DNA of 64,000 nucleotides from Methanosphaera sp. ISO3-F5 (GCF_034480035.2 NZ_CP118753.2:786001-850000), one strand, 5' to 3'. Positions 36,567 through 46,814 are shown, counted from the first letter of the stretch. The notes: generated by a model not told the origin, from the letters alone. Numbers and translations are program-made.

Positions 36567-38036
36567 ATGATAAATGTAACAACTTTTTTAGATGCTAACG
36601 CTTGTAGATTAGATAAGCCAGTATATTATTCCATAGACAAAAACAAGAAATATACATCACGAGATATCTTAGGAATAATATCACACTTGGGAAGAACATT
36701 AAAAAAATTAGGAATAAAAAAACAAGACAGAGTAGTAATATACCTAGAAAACTCTCCAGAATACTTATTCTCCTTCTTAGCATTATGGAGAATAGGTGCA
36801 GTAGCAGTACCAACAAACAGAATATACACAATACCCGAACTAAAATATTACATAAAAGACTCAGGTGCAAAACTAATCATAACCGACCATGAAATAAATG
36901 AAATAGACATTCCATGTTACCAAATACCATTATTAGATGAATATACAAATGAAAAAATATTGGAAGCAGAAAACACATCATGGGACGATTTATGTCAATT
37001 ACAATATACAAGCGGAACAACAGGCAAACCAAAAGGAGCAATGTTAACCCATGGAAACTGGTTTAGTGCAATACACAATGAATGTGACGTGCTAAAAATG
37101 AATCAGGACAGTGTCATGTTCTGCATTTACCCTATGGCACATGTCGGAATCTCATGGGCAATTTCAGCACTAAGAGCAGCAGCATTATGCATAACCAAAA
37201 ACAGATACACATTCGAAGAATACCTTGACATTATATATGAAAACAGTGTAACTCATGCAACAGGAATGCCACCAGTAATACATTCAATAGTATCAAACCC
37301 AGAACTAGTATCTAACAAACTATACACAGTAAAATGCATAATATCTGGTGGAGGACCATTACACCAAGACACGTGGAAAAAATTCTATAAAAAATACGGA
37401 ATACCCGTACTAAATGCTTATGGATCATCAGAAACAATAGTCATAGGAACAGGAACAGTCATACGACCAGAAGATTATGCCTCAGCAGATAAATATGAAA
37501 GTGTAGGACACCCCGTATGTTTCACAGAAATAAAAATTGTTGACACTGAAGATCCATCAAAAACATTAAAACAAAAAGAAACAGGAGAAATAGCACTACG
37601 TGGACCTTCCACCACAATCGGATACTGGAATAACCCACAAGCCAATAAGGAAACATTCACAGAAGACGGCTGGTACCTGTCCGGTGATATAGGATACATT
37701 GATGATGATCAAAGACTATTCATAACCGACCGTAAAAAAGACATGATAATAATGTCTGGATGGAAAATATACCCTACCGAAGTTGAAGAAGTATTAATAG
37801 CACATGACTCAGTAGATGAAATAGCAATATTCAGCATACCTCACGAACATCGCGGAGAAATACCAGCTGCTGCCGTAATATGGAAAGAAGAACCTGATGA
37901 AGAAGGATTACTAGAATATGCCCGACAAAACCTGGCAAGATATAAAATTCCTAGAAAAATTTTCACAGTAACAGAATTACCTCGAGTAAATAATTGGAAA
38001 CTGCTAAGAAAAGACTTAAAAGAAAAATTATTATAA
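36567..38036 (+). CDS. AMP-forming acyl-CoA synthetase/ligase
   Basis: 489 residues of the ANL superfamily. Activates a carboxylate with ATP to an acyl-adenylate, then CoA thioester. Motifs in order: P-loop LQYTSGTTGKPKGAMLTHGN, the A4/A5 segment VLNAYGSSETIV, GWYLSGDIGYIDDDQRLFITDRKKDMI with the ribose-binding Asp and hinge, and LARYKIPRKIF near the end. The C-terminal catalytic Lys is probably in NNWKLLRKDLK, although the classical form PxxxxGKxxR is altered to NWKLLR. The substrate is unclear, likely a medium or aromatic acid. ATG 36567 has AAGGA 5 bases before it; a TTG at 36552 is in frame but less likely. Confidence 0.88.
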   Translation: MINVTTFLDANACRLDKPVYYSIDKNKKYTSRDILGIISHLGRTLKKLGIKKQDRVVIYLENSPEYLFSFLALWRIGAVAVPTNRIYTIPELKYYIKDSGAKLIITDHEINEIDIPCYQIPLLDEYTNEKILEAENTSWDDLCQLQYTSGTTGKPKGAMLTHGNWFSAIHNECDVLKMNQDSVMFCIYPMAHVGISWAISALRAAALCITKNRYTFEEYLDIIYENSVTHATGMPPVIHSIVSNPELVSNKLYTVKCIISGGGPLHQDTWKKFYKKYGIPVLNAYGSSETIVIGTGTVIRPEDYASADKYESVGHPVCFTEIKIVDTEDPSKTLKQKETGEIALRGPSTTIGYWNNPQANKETFTEDGWYLSGDIGYIDDDQRLFITDRKKDMIIMSGWKIYPTEVEEVLIAHDSVDEIAIFSIPHEHRGEIPAAAVIWKEEPDEEGLLEYARQNLARYKIPRKIFTVTELPRVNNWKLLRKDLKEKLL

Positions 38037-38143
38037 CATTTAATAAAATTCTCCCCAAAAAAATATTTTGTTAAGATTAATATATTTAAATTATAAAAAC
38101 TATAATAACTATTAGATATAACTAATTAATCAGAGTGTTTAAT

Positions 38144-38860
38144 ATGCATGGAAAGAATATAAGTGAGAATGTAGAAGAATATTTAGAAACCATTTACAAA
38201 AAAAGTCTCACAGATAACATGGCAAAGACAACAGAGATTTCAAAAGATTTAGGAATCGCTCCCGGCAGTGTAACACAAATGCTTAAGAAATTAGAAGAAG
38301 AAGGTTACGTAAATTACTACCAATACAAAGGAGTAAAATTAACAGATAAAGGTTATAAAATTGCAGAAAGTATAGTTCGTAAACATAGATTACTGGAAAC
38401 ATTCTTATACAACACATTAGGTATTGAAATGGAAGACCTACATGAACAAGCATGTGCAATGGAACATTCATTATCTGATGAAGCCGAAAGAAAATTATGC
38501 CAACTATTAGAATACCCAAATCAATGCCCAGATGATCATAATGTTATCCCAGTATGTGACTTGGACATAGCCACATGTTATGAATGTTCAAAAATGCAAA
38601 GCATTAAAGATATACCTAAAAGAATAGAAAACCTAATATCTGTAGGAAACATGGCTCCAAAAGAAGTTGGTACAATAAAATTTATCCGAGGAGACAATGA
38701 CCAACTCAAGGAATTGCTCGATATAGGAATAACATTAGAAACTAAAATAACATTAATTAGTGCTGCACCATTAAATGGACCTGTAAAAATATTAGTTGAA
38801 GATAAAGAAGTACAAATTGATAAAGATGTATCCTATAATTTATTTGTAGTAATCGAATAA
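38144..38860 (+). CDS. DtxR/MntR-family metal-dependent regulator with FeoA-like domain
   Basis: 238 residues. N-terminal winged helix (SENVEEYLETIYKK, LGIAPGSVTQMLKKLEEEGY with the recognition helix, YYQYKGVKLTDKG). Then the metal-binding/dimerisation domain VRKHRLLETFLYNTLG ... ACAMEHSLSDEAE with Cys, Glu and His ligands. The C-terminal part is an SH3/FeoA-like domain (PKEVGTIKFIRGDNDQLKELLD). A Cys-rich insertion (NQCPDDHNVIPVCDLDIATC) is unusual and may bind iron. Such proteins sense Fe or Mn and repress uptake or redox genes; rubredoxin is the next gene. ATG at 38144. Confidence 0.88.
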   Translation: MHGKNISENVEEYLETIYKKSLTDNMAKTTEISKDLGIAPGSVTQMLKKLEEEGYVNYYQYKGVKLTDKGYKIAESIVRKHRLLETFLYNTLGIEMEDLHEQACAMEHSLSDEAERKLCQLLEYPNQCPDDHNVIPVCDLDIATCYECSKMQSIKDIPKRIENLISVGNMAPKEVGTIKFIRGDNDQLKELLDIGITLETKITLISAAPLNGPVKILVEDKEVQIDKDVSYNLFVVIE

Positions 38861-38913
38861 TATATTAATTAAAAAAATAAAATATTAAAACAATAAATTA
38901 TGGAGTGATATAT

Positions 38914-39072
38914 ATGGCAAAATATAAATGTATGTTATGTGGATGGGTATACGACTCAGAAAAAGGAGACGAAGCACACGGAATAGCACCAGGCACATCA
39001 TTTGAAGATTTACCTGATGACTGGAAATGCCCATTATGTGGTGCAGGAAAAGACATGTTCCAAGCACAATAA
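38914..39072 (+). CDS. Rubredoxin
   Basis: 52 residues. Two CxxCG knuckles, [11 protein letters not shown] (residues 4-14) and [13 protein letters not shown] (37-49), bind a single iron; the [15 protein letters not shown] between them is typical. It carries electrons, in anaerobes commonly to superoxide reductase and rubrerythrin, both encoded at 41655-42670. GGAGTGAT lies 10 bases before the ATG. A T-tract follows. It may be controlled by the upstream DtxR-type protein. Confidence 0.95.
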   Translation: MAKYKCMLCGWVYDSEKGDEAHGIAPGTSFEDLPDDWKCPLCGAGKDMFQAQ

Positions 39073-39098
39073 GTTAAGTAATATAATTACTAACTTCC

Positions 39099-39106
39099 TT
39101 TTTTTT
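39099..39106 (+). terminator. Poly-T tract after rubredoxin
   Basis: Eight consecutive T residues 26 bases after the rubredoxin stop, consistent with archaeal intrinsic termination. Confidence 0.45.
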
Positions 39107-39281
39107 CTTAAAATAATCTTTCTAACACTATTTTTAATAAAATTTATCATTTTATAAAGTATTTTATTCTCAAATATTATTTTTTCTAAAAAATATAACT
39201 ATTATATAACTTAGATTACATATAAGTAATTAATTATGATTTAATCATAAAATTTTGAAAAAAGTATAAGGTGGTGAAAAC

Positions 39282-40196
39282 ATGTTACTAGTTGAAGGAG
39301 TAGTTGGTGGAAAAAAATACAGAGAACCATTCTCAAAAGGAATCCTTTCAAAATCATTAGTAAGATCAGAAGTTGATCCAGACAAAGCATATGAAATAGC
39401 TTCTGAAGTAGAAGAATCAATCACAAACGATGGGACAACAGTAATTTCAGTTACTGATTTAATAAAAATAGTTAAAGAAAAACTAAAAGAAGACGACCCA
39501 GTATTAGCAAAAAAATATATAATATGGAAAGAAATAAGAAGATCTAAAGATCCATTAATAATACTTATAGGTGGAGCATCAGGGATAGGAACATCATCAA
39601 TTTCTTTCGAATTAGCAAATAGGCTGGGAATAAAAAGTTTACTAAGTACTGATATGATACGTGAAGTAATGAGAAAAATGGTATCAAAACAGTTATGTCC
39701 AACACTATTTGAATCAAGTTACACAGCAGAAGAAGCATTAAAAACACCCGCACCACCAGAATTTGATAAAACATTACTCGGATTTAAAGATCATGTAGAA
39801 ACAGTAAGTGTAGGATTAACCGGCGTAATAGAACGTTCAATAAAAGAAGGTATAAGCATAGTAATAGAAGGAGTGCATATAGTACCAGGATTTATTGATG
39901 AAGAACTATTAAACACACCAAACGTTTACATGTTTGTATTAGCATTATCCGATGAAGAAATACATAGAGGAAGATTCTACTCAAGATGTCGTCAATTATG
40001 GGCAAGAAGACCATTAAAAAGATACCTTAAAAACTTCACATCAATTAGAAAAACACATAATTACATAGTAAATGTTGCAGATAAACATGATGTACCAGTA
40101 ATAGAAAATATTGATGTAACAACAACTATAGATGAAATAATAGAACACATCTTAGAAGTAAAACAACAAGAAAGATTAGAGAAAAAACAAAAATAA
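39282..40196 (+). CDS. pgk2: 2-phosphoglycerate kinase
   Basis: 304 residues. Phosphorylates 2-phosphoglycerate to 2,3-bisphosphoglycerate, the first step to cyclic 2,3-bisphosphoglycerate, a solute of Methanobacteriales. Residues 1-75 form an ATP-cone-like N-terminal domain ([20 protein letters not shown]). The kinase P-loop is [21 protein letters not shown] (about 95-115), with [11 protein letters not shown] and [12 protein letters not shown] downstream and a basic [11 protein letters not shown] segment. GGTGGTGAA precedes the ATG. Confidence 0.9.
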   Translation: MLLVEGVVGGKKYREPFSKGILSKSLVRSEVDPDKAYEIASEVEESITNDGTTVISVTDLIKIVKEKLKEDDPVLAKKYIIWKEIRRSKDPLIILIGGASGIGTSSISFELANRLGIKSLLSTDMIREVMRKMVSKQLCPTLFESSYTAEEALKTPAPPEFDKTLLGFKDHVETVSVGLTGVIERSIKEGISIVIEGVHIVPGFIDEELLNTPNVYMFVLALSDEEIHRGRFYSRCRQLWARRPLKRYLKNFTSIRKTHNYIVNVADKHDVPVIENIDVTTTIDEIIEHILEVKQQERLEKKQK

Positions 40197-40525
40197 TCTA
40201 ATCCACATTTTTTTTAAATATATGTGCTGTGTGAAAACTAATTTTGCTATGCTAATTGCAAATAGTTTTATATGATGCATTGAACATAATCTCCTACAAT
40301 ATTCCATAGTTATGAACATGATTATAATAACTTTTTCTTAAAAACTTTAAAAAAGAATTCTTTGCACGCTTCAATAACACCTATTATTAATATAACAATT
40401 AAATTACATATAATCTCTTTTTCCAATATTTTTTAATTATTCGTTTATTAAATCTAATAAAGTATTTAAATATTAATTAATAATAAATATAAATTACTAA
40501 ACGATTAACAATGGTGATGTAATTA
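40197..40525. other. 329-bp spacer
   Basis: No gene seen. T8 at about 40209-40216 after pgk2 may terminate it. AAGTATTTAAATATT near 40460 is a TATA candidate for the following secreted protein, with GGTGATG 8 bases before its start. Confidence 0.45.
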
Positions 40526-41512
40526 ATGATAAACAATAATTTAAAAAAGATTATATTACTACTATCACTCTGTTTTCTATTAATAGGAATAGTAAGTGCT
40601 ACCAGTACCAATGACACTACAACAAAAACAAGTAATATGATTAAAGAGGAAAAAAATGTTGATACAAGCATAGCAAAAACAAATATCATCAATAAAAATG
40701 TGAACAAAGAAGTCAAAAAAGCACCTAAAAAAAATAATACAAAATTATCTATAAGTTTAAACCAATCAAAAGCAATATTGAATGATAAAGTCAAAGTAAC
40801 AGTAACCTTAAAAGATAACAAGAACAAACCAATAAAAAATCAAAATATTTCAGTAAAAATTGGTACAAAAATATATACAAAAGTAACAAACAAGAACGGT
40901 AAAATAGTACTAAACTATAAAATAACAGATAATAATGTACTTGGAAAGAATATCACAGCAAAATATAAAGGAAACACAGTTTACATATCATCAAAAGCAA
41001 CTAAACTACTAAAATCAAACGAAGCAACAATCTACAATAAAAAAATGAAACAAATAGCCACATATATTGACAAAATAGAAAAACTAGAAGATGCCATAGA
41101 TATGGTGGAAGATCGGTTAGATGATAAACATATCTCATTTAACACAGCATATAAACAAATAAATTCTTATATTACAAGTTCAATAAATTATCTGAATAAA
41201 GCAATAACAACTTCAAACGATTTATACAAATATTTAACAGATAAAAACAGAAAAACATTCATAAACTTGAATAAAAATGAATTAAAAACAGTAAAATCAA
41301 TAATGTTAGAACATCAGAAAATCTGGAAACAAACAAAATTATTTGTTGATGGAAAAATATCAGAAAAAACATTTAATTCACGATTATTCTCTTTGGATAA
41401 TAAAATTGAGAATTATGATGATGCTCTTGATATCATCGAGTTTAAAATAAAAAATTTGTATCTTAAATATCCTAGTTTAATTAAAGGTGTTGAAAAATAT
41501 TTTATTGATTAA
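40526..41512 (+). CDS. Secreted protein: one Ig-like domain plus helical domain
   Basis: 328 residues. Signal peptide at 1-26 (IILLLSLCFLLIGIVSA). Residues 27-75 are Asn/Thr/Lys-rich. An Ig-like repeat of the adhesin type is at about 75-165 (KLSISLNQSKAILNDKVKVT, then VTNKNGKIVLNYKI, YKGNTVY). The C-terminal half (170-328) is mainly helical and may form coiled coils (KMKQIATYIDKIEKLEDAIDM, DALDIIEFKIKNL). I do not recognise that part. Likely a small cell-surface protein. Ribosome site GGTGATG. Confidence 0.75.
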   Translation: MINNNLKKIILLLSLCFLLIGIVSATSTNDTTTKTSNMIKEEKNVDTSIAKTNIINKNVNKEVKKAPKKNNTKLSISLNQSKAILNDKVKVTVTLKDNKNKPIKNQNISVKIGTKIYTKVTNKNGKIVLNYKITDNNVLGKNITAKYKGNTVYISSKATKLLKSNEATIYNKKMKQIATYIDKIEKLEDAIDMVEDRLDDKHISFNTAYKQINSYITSSINYLNKAITTSNDLYKYLTDKNRKTFINLNKNELKTVKSIMLEHQKIWKQTKLFVDGKISEKTFNSRLFSLDNKIENYDDALDIIEFKIKNLYLKYPSLIKGVEKYFID

Positions 41513-41654
41513 ATATAATATTTAATCTTTTCTTTTTTTTATTTATTAAATTATTATGTCTATTTTTTTGCTCTGAATTACTAGTTAACATTTCTAGTAA
41601 TCTATCATTATTATTAAGTTTTTTTTAGAAAAAGAAAAAAATTATGGGAAAGAT

Positions 41655-42029
41655 TTAAGCTTTCCATAATCCGTGAAGAGTACAGAATTCTCTTGCTTCT
41701 ACTGAATCTGCTTCAGGGATTTTGAATGTTGCTTCAGGTTTGTCACCAGGATTTAAGTACTGTTTGTGGATTTGTCCATCAGCAATTAATTCTATCATTG
41801 CAATGTAATGGTCTTCATCCATTGGGTGTTCTACTTCTCCTACTTTAACATGGTATCCATCTTCAATTCTTGTTACGATTGGAACGTGTTTTGGAGATCC
41901 TTCACCTTCAGTTTTTGCTTCTATAACATTTAATTGTGCTACATCAACATCTTGTCCTGGTTTAATTATTTCAATAATATTTCCACTATTTTTACATAAA
42001 ACTATGCTTGTTTTATCAAAATCTGCCAT
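41655..42029 (-). CDS. sor: Superoxide reductase (desulfoferrodoxin-like, no functional Dx centre)
   Basis: 124 residues. Reduces superoxide to hydrogen peroxide using rubredoxin electrons. The catalytic Fe(His)4Cys centre is visible: KHVPIV, then GEVEHPMDEDHYIAMI (two His), and the C-terminal REFCTLHGLW with Cys and His. The N-terminal segment VLCKNSGNIIEII corresponds to the desulforedoxin domain but keeps only one of its four Cys, so centre I is absent. AGGAG lies upstream of the ATG. Directly downstream of rubrerythrin on the same strand (68 bp). Confidence 0.92.
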   Translation of the reverse strand: MADFDKTSIVLCKNSGNIIEIIKPGQDVDVAQLNVIEAKTEGEGSPKHVPIVTRIEDGYHVKVGEVEHPMDEDHYIAMIELIADGQIHKQYLNPGDKPEATFKIPEADSVEAREFCTLHGLWKA

Positions 42030-42097
42030 GATATTTAACTCCTAATCATTTTCTATAAAAAAATGGTTTGGGTGGTGAGGTGTAAGCTTCTATATAC

Positions 42098-42670
42098 TTA
42101 GAAGTCTTCTTGTGATAATTCGAAGTATGCGGATGGGTGTTCACATATTGGACATACTTCTGGTGGTTTTTCTCCTTTGTATACGAAACCACATTTTCTG
42201 CATACCCATGTAATTTCTTCGTCTCTGTTGAAGAATGTTTCTCCTTCTACCATTGCTAGTAATTTTCGGTATCTTTCTTCGTGGTGTGCTTCTACTAGAC
42301 CGATGTTTCTTAATCTTGCTGCTATTGTGGAAAATCCTTCTTCTTCTGCTACATCAGCAAATTCTGGGTACATGGATGTAGCTTCTTCGTTTTCTCCTTC
42401 TGCTGCTGCTTTAAGGTTTTCGGCTGTGGTTCCGTATGTGAATCCTACACTTGTTGGGATGTCGATACAATCTGCATCTTCTTTTAATTCTTGTATCATT
42501 TTAAATAATACTTTTGCGTGTTGGAATTCGTTATCTGCTGTTAATAGGAATATTTCAGCGATTTTTTCGAATCCTTCTTTTTTTGCAATTTTAGAGTACA
42601 TTGTGTATCTGTTTCTTGCTTGACTTTCTCCAACGAATGCTTTGGATAAATTTTCTAATGTTTTTACCAT
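42098..42670 (-). CDS. rbr: Rubrerythrin
   Basis: 190 residues. Peroxide-scavenging di-iron protein. Ferritin-like four-helix domain with the ligands in FVGESQARNRYTMY (Glu), ADNEFQHAKVLF (Glu and His) and LVEAHHEERYRKL. The C-terminal rubredoxin-like domain has WVCRKCGFVYKG and EVCPICEHPSAYFE. AAAGGTGATT lies before the ATG. Upstream of superoxide reductase on the same strand: the pair detoxifies superoxide and the peroxide it yields. Confidence 0.95.
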   Translation of the reverse strand: MVKTLENLSKAFVGESQARNRYTMYSKIAKKEGFEKIAEIFLLTADNEFQHAKVLFKMIQELKEDADCIDIPTSVGFTYGTTAENLKAAAEGENEEATSMYPEFADVAEEEGFSTIAARLRNIGLVEAHHEERYRKLLAMVEGETFFNRDEEITWVCRKCGFVYKGEKPPEVCPICEHPSAYFELSQEDF

Positions 42671-42808
42671 ATTAAATCACCTTTTTTTATAACAAAACTT
42701 ATTAAAATTTATTTATTTATTGTTTTATTATAAAGGTATTTATCTGTTTTTTAAGTATATATAAATTATTATTTTTAATAAAAAAAGTAAAAACGAGGGG
42801 GAGGATTA

Positions 42809-44611
42809 TTAGAATATCCATATAATTGTTGTTATTGCTGCAATTATGAATACTAGTGGTGCTAATAGTTTACTAACGCTGACTACGGAGGATATTGTTG
42901 TTACTAATTCGGTTGAGTTGTTTGGACCTAATGTTTTAATGTTTACTCTTGCTGTGGATGAGGCAACACTTACCTGTTCAAGGTCGTTTAATGCTTCTGG
43001 AATTAGGTCTAGTATTGCTTGTATTAATTTTTCTTCATGTTTAAATCCTACTGTTAATCCTCCACCGGATATTGTGTTTACCATGTGTGTATCTGTTGTC
43101 ATGGTTTCCATCATATCTATTTCTGGGTATTTGTTTTTTATTGCTTCAAACATTTTTTCTCTGAAGCCTGTTTGCATATTGTTTCCATCAAATACGATGT
43201 ATAACATTTTTTGATTGTTTACTTCTGTAATCATCAATTTTACTCCACTTTCACCGATTCCATCTTTAATAGGTATTTCGTCTAGTGGATTATATGCGTA
43301 TCCCATTTTTATTGGATACATTTCTGGTTTTGTTATTTTATCTATTGCTTTTTCGATTTGGTATACTCTGTTATGTCCTGGAAGTAAGCGTTCATAGTTT
43401 CCGTTTAGGCAGTTATGACAATCTACTAGTACAACGTCTTTAATGTTTGTCATATACTTTGTTTGGTAGATCATGGATAATCCTACTCCATAATCTATGT
43501 CATCTCCAGGGTTTGGGGCGAATGTGCTTAGTAGTATGGCACCTTCATCAAAGAATTGTACTCCTATTTTTGCGTCATTAAATTGTACTCTCTGGAATTC
43601 TGTTGCTTTATCTGTGTATGTTAATTCTGGTAGTACATTGTTTATTGCATCTGTTATTTTGGATACTTCTTTTGATGCTACTGGATTAAAGTCATGTGTA
43701 GCTGCTCCATGGGCTACTATTGCAAAGTCTTCTAATTGGTTTGATAGGATGGTGGGCATGTTTCCTCCACCGATATTACCAACAGGTCCTGGGTGTATGC
43801 ATGGTGATATAAAGTTTGCTTTTATTCCATTTTTTGTTTTGAAACTTATTAATGATACTATTGTGTCAATGTCTTCTCCCATTTCACTAAATACTTCTTC
43901 CATTGCTATTGATCCTTCAGTCACTTGTGCAATGAATAAACTTAGTAATTCCAGTCCACCTACTCCTAAGTTACTTTTTATTGGTGATTCTATCACAGAT
44001 ACAAAGGCGTATACTGCTATTGCCAGAACTAATGCTCCAATTATCGCCTTTAAGTATAATGAGTAAATATTTGCTGTTGTAGCGGCTGTTAAATTGTTGA
44101 TTAGTACCCACATACTTATTGTTAGTATGGGTTGTATTGCTGAAATTATTACTCCTTGGAAGTATCTGATGTTTGATGTTGCCCATAGTACTAATGTTTC
44201 TATTGCGAAACCAAATAATAATCCTAGTAGTAAAGTGTTTGATGTAATGTCTATATGTATTATTAATGTTATTATTGCTCCTAACAGGTAAAAGAAACAT
44301 GTTATAAGCATATACACGAATGCGAGGAACATTGCTTGTTTAAGTTTGACATGTCTTCCATTAAGTTTGTTTACTATTGAATGTATTAATCCTCCTGATG
44401 CTATGGTTGTCAGACCTAGTAGGAAGAAAGTTGTTGCAGCACCATCTAGGAATGAGTAAACAACTGAGTTCGTGCTTAATCCTGGTGTTAAACATTCAAC
44501 AATTCCTCCAGTCAGTATACTGATGATTAATATTAGGAAAACAGATATTTTAGTTTTTGGAAGGGTTACCATATATTTTGTTAATCCAATTATTCTCTCT
44601 GATAATCCCAT
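42809..44611 (-). CDS. DUF2070 family membrane protein
   Basis: 600 residues. The N-terminal third has 6-7 membrane helices (VFLILIISILTGGIVECL, FLLGLTTIASGGLIHSIV, LAFVYMLITCFFYLLGAII). A large soluble domain has conserved FISPCIHPGPVGNIGGGNMP and HGAATHDFNPVASKE, likely a metal or nucleotide site, and VVLVDCHNCLNGNYERLLPGH. A last hydrophobic helix closes the protein. These features are those of archaeal DUF2070, whose function is not known to me. AGGTAGG precedes the ATG. A C-tract follows the stop. Confidence 0.9.
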   Translation of the reverse strand: MGLSERIIGLTKYMVTLPKTKISVFLILIISILTGGIVECLTPGLSTNSVVYSFLDGAATTFFLLGLTTIASGGLIHSIVNKLNGRHVKLKQAMFLAFVYMLITCFFYLLGAIITLIIHIDITSNTLLLGLLFGFAIETLVLWATSNIRYFQGVIISAIQPILTISMWVLINNLTAATTANIYSLYLKAIIGALVLAIAVYAFVSVIESPIKSNLGVGGLELLSLFIAQVTEGSIAMEEVFSEMGEDIDTIVSLISFKTKNGIKANFISPCIHPGPVGNIGGGNMPTILSNQLEDFAIVAHGAATHDFNPVASKEVSKITDAINNVLPELTYTDKATEFQRVQFNDAKIGVQFFDEGAILLSTFAPNPGDDIDYGVGLSMIYQTKYMTNIKDVVLVDCHNCLNGNYERLLPGHNRVYQIEKAIDKITKPEMYPIKMGYAYNPLDEIPIKDGIGESGVKLMITEVNNQKMLYIVFDGNNMQTGFREKMFEAIKNKYPEIDMMETMTTDTHMVNTISGGGLTVGFKHEEKLIQAILDLIPEALNDLEQVSVASSTARVNIKTLGPNNSTELVTTISSVVSVSKLLAPLVFIIAAITTIIWIF

Positions 44612-44736
44612 AGCCTACCTCCATGGATTTATATAAAATACTATATGTTATATATTATATTAAATTTAATGATTGTATTAAGTATTTAATTAATAAAAAA
44701 CAGAAGTAATATATAGTAATTATATGGGGTATAATT

Positions 44737-45276
44737 TTGGAATATGAATTAAACACACCATTAAAAGATGTAGACATAAATAAATTAAAAGCAGGAGATA
44801 CTGTTTATTTGACGGGTAAAATTTTCACTGCTCGTGATAGTGCACATAAAAGAATTATTGAATCTGGCGCGCCAATGGATCTGGAAGGCGTTGTATTGTT
44901 TCATGCAGGTCCTATTATACGTCAACAAGATGATGAGTATAAAATTGTTGCAGTAGGTCCTACCACTAGTATGCGTATGAACCCTTATGAGGCCGATGTT
45001 CTTGATATGGGTGTTAAAGCTGTTATTGGAAAGGGTGGAATGGATGAAAACACTCAAAAAGCTTTAGTTCGTAACAATGCAGTATTTTTAACAGCTGTTG
45101 GTGGTTGTGCTGCTTTATATGTCAGCAGTATTAATAATGTTGATTCTGTAGAATGGCTAGATTTAGGTATGCCTGAGGCTATTTGGCAGTTAGATGTTAC
45201 TAGGTTTGGGCCATTAATTGTTACTATGGATTCGAATAATGAAAATCTATATAAAAAGAACAAAAAGGATGATTGA
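44737..45276 (+). CDS. Fumarate hydratase, beta subunit (class I, two-subunit type)
   Basis: 179 residues, the swivelling C-terminal domain of class I iron-sulfur fumarases. Motifs: [53 protein letters not shown] and [13 protein letters not shown], with [12 protein letters not shown]. The alpha subunit is not in this window. Methanogens use it in the incomplete reductive tricarboxylic acid pathway. TTG start with GGGG 7-10 bases upstream. Followed after 3 bp by a secreted protein gene. Confidence 0.92.
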   Translation: MEYELNTPLKDVDINKLKAGDTVYLTGKIFTARDSAHKRIIESGAPMDLEGVVLFHAGPIIRQQDDEYKIVAVGPTTSMRMNPYEADVLDMGVKAVIGKGGMDENTQKALVRNNAVFLTAVGGCAALYVSSINNVDSVEWLDLGMPEAIWQLDVTRFGPLIVTMDSNNENLYKKNKKDD

Positions 45277-45279
45277 TTT

Positions 45280-45918
45280 ATGAGAAGCAAAGTGTTACTT
45301 CCTATAATTGGAGTATTATCTATTATTATTATTTCATTATTCTTCGTAATGTCTCCTACATTTATTACTAATAATGGTGATAGTAAACATTTTGAAGATA
45401 ATGATTTGGCATTTGACATGACTAATAATTGGACAGTTTATGAGTATGATGATATAATTAAAACACCATTTTTATCATCTAGTCCGGATTCTATTATAAT
45501 TAATCCTATTAGTAAATCTCAGTTTAGTTATTATGATGGTAATGTTGAAGAATTGCAGGATGATGTAATAAATACTAGTTCAACTAATCAGTTTGATGTT
45601 GCAATTGTTAAAACAGAAATTACCAAACATGATTCTTTACCTAAAGGAGTTACATTGGATGATGCTTATAAAGCTGATACATTATACTCTCTTATGAGTG
45701 GTAGTGGTAAATTTAATTTAGAAGAAACTAAAACATTAAATGTTAATGGTAAAAATGCCCGTCAATTTAAGTATACTGTTAGTTTAGTGACTTATCAGGA
45801 TACTTGGATTGAAAATAATGGTCATTATTTTAGGGTTTTAAGTCAAGCACCTACTGACTTTTATGCTGATGCTCAGCCACAGTTTGATTATTTAATAAGT
45901 ACGTTAGTCATTAAATAA
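45280..45918 (+). CDS. Membrane-anchored extracellular protein, PsbP-like
   Basis: 212 residues. An N-terminal helix (VLLPIIGVLSIIIISLFFVM) anchors or exports it. The rest is an extracellular domain reminiscent of PsbP-like folds in Methanobacteriales (LAFDMTNNWTVYEY, TLNVNGKNARQFKYT, ending QPQFDYLISTLVIK), a resemblance I cannot confirm. It starts 3 bp after the fumarase gene, so it may be co-transcribed. Function unknown. Confidence 0.7.
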   Translation: MRSKVLLPIIGVLSIIIISLFFVMSPTFITNNGDSKHFEDNDLAFDMTNNWTVYEYDDIIKTPFLSSSPDSIIINPISKSQFSYYDGNVEELQDDVINTSSTNQFDVAIVKTEITKHDSLPKGVTLDDAYKADTLYSLMSGSGKFNLEETKTLNVNGKNARQFKYTVSLVTYQDTWIENNGHYFRVLSQAPTDFYADAQPQFDYLISTLVIK

Positions 45919-45964
45919 CCTTTTCTATTTTTAAATTTTTTTGTAAAAAAAAGTGTTTAATTAA

Positions 45965-46423
45965 TTAGTTCATTGAACTAATTATTGATTTTATATTATT
46001 TTCAGTTGCACTGTCTGTATAAGCAGTTTTTATGTTAACAACATTCTTGTCTTTTTTGAACCAATACCTGAGTGTTGTATGTGTTCCATTTATTTCCTTA
46101 GCTGTTGTTTTTATAACTTTTTTGCCATTGTCTAATGTGAGATTTTGTATTGTGATATTGTAAGTTTTATTGTATTTGTTTTCATATTTTTTTATTGCTG
46201 CGTTAACGTTATTTGTATCCTGTGATATGATGTGTATTTTGTGAGTTCCATTACCGATGGTTAAAATATTATCAGATGATTTTTGAACTGTGTATCCTGT
46301 TGGAAGTTTTACTGCTTTTCCATCTATTGTTGATTTGTTTAATGGTGAATATGGACTTAACAAAAATATTCCCAGTACTAATGTTAGTATAACGATTATT
46401 GCTACATAATGTATACGTTTCAA
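45965..46423 (-). CDS. Membrane-anchored extracellular protein of unknown function
   Basis: 152 residues. An N-terminal helix (YVAIIVILTLVLGIFLL) is followed by an extracellular domain with several N-glycosylation sequons (NST, NGT, NKT, NIT). VKLPTGYTVQKSSDNILTIG resembles the PsbP-like protein that converges with it, so the two may be distant relatives. TTG start with GGGAGGAAG upstream. Unrecognised function. Confidence 0.65.
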   Translation of the reverse strand: MKRIHYVAIIVILTLVLGIFLLSPYSPLNKSTIDGKAVKLPTGYTVQKSSDNILTIGNGTHKIHIISQDTNNVNAAIKKYENKYNKTYNITIQNLTLDNGKKVIKTTAKEINGTHTTLRYWFKKDKNVVNIKTAYTDSATENNIKSIISSMN

Positions 46424-46550
46424 GTTTCTTCCTCCCTTTGAGTTAATATTATTAGTTCTATTTTTAATTAGATATGTATTTGTCTACTAGGTAAGTTAAT
46501 ATGTTTCATTGGTTAATATATAATATTATAAAATATGATGAGAGAATAAA

Positions 46551-46814
46551 ATGGATGAAAAGTTAGAACGTATTTTTATTAATTTTGCTGATTCTCATGA
46601 AGAATCTTTGAATGAGATGGGAATGACGAAGGAATCTTTTATTGAACAAGCTAGGTCTTGGTGTGAAACAGAGGAGGGTAAATTGGAGATTCAGAAGTTC
46701 ATTCTTGAAAATGAGGTTCAAGATTTGGAGAAGGAGATTTCTGAAATTAAGAAGATAATTAATAAGAAGCGTGAGTCTATAGATGAGATTAATGAAGAGT
46801 TAAATAATTTATAG
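46551..46814 (+). CDS. Small coiled-coil protein, unknown function
   Basis: 87 residues. The first half (LERIFINFADSHEESL, MGMTKESFIEQARSWCETEEG) is helical. The second half is a clear coiled coil (ENEVQDLEKEISEIKKIINK, ESIDEINEELNNL). No membrane segment. Followed after 12 bp by a 64-residue gene on the same strand. I do not recognise it. The Met at 46551 has GAGAGAAT upstream. Confidence 0.6.
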   Translation: MDEKLERIFINFADSHEESLNEMGMTKESFIEQARSWCETEEGKLEIQKFILENEVQDLEKEISEIKKIINKKRESIDEINEELNNL

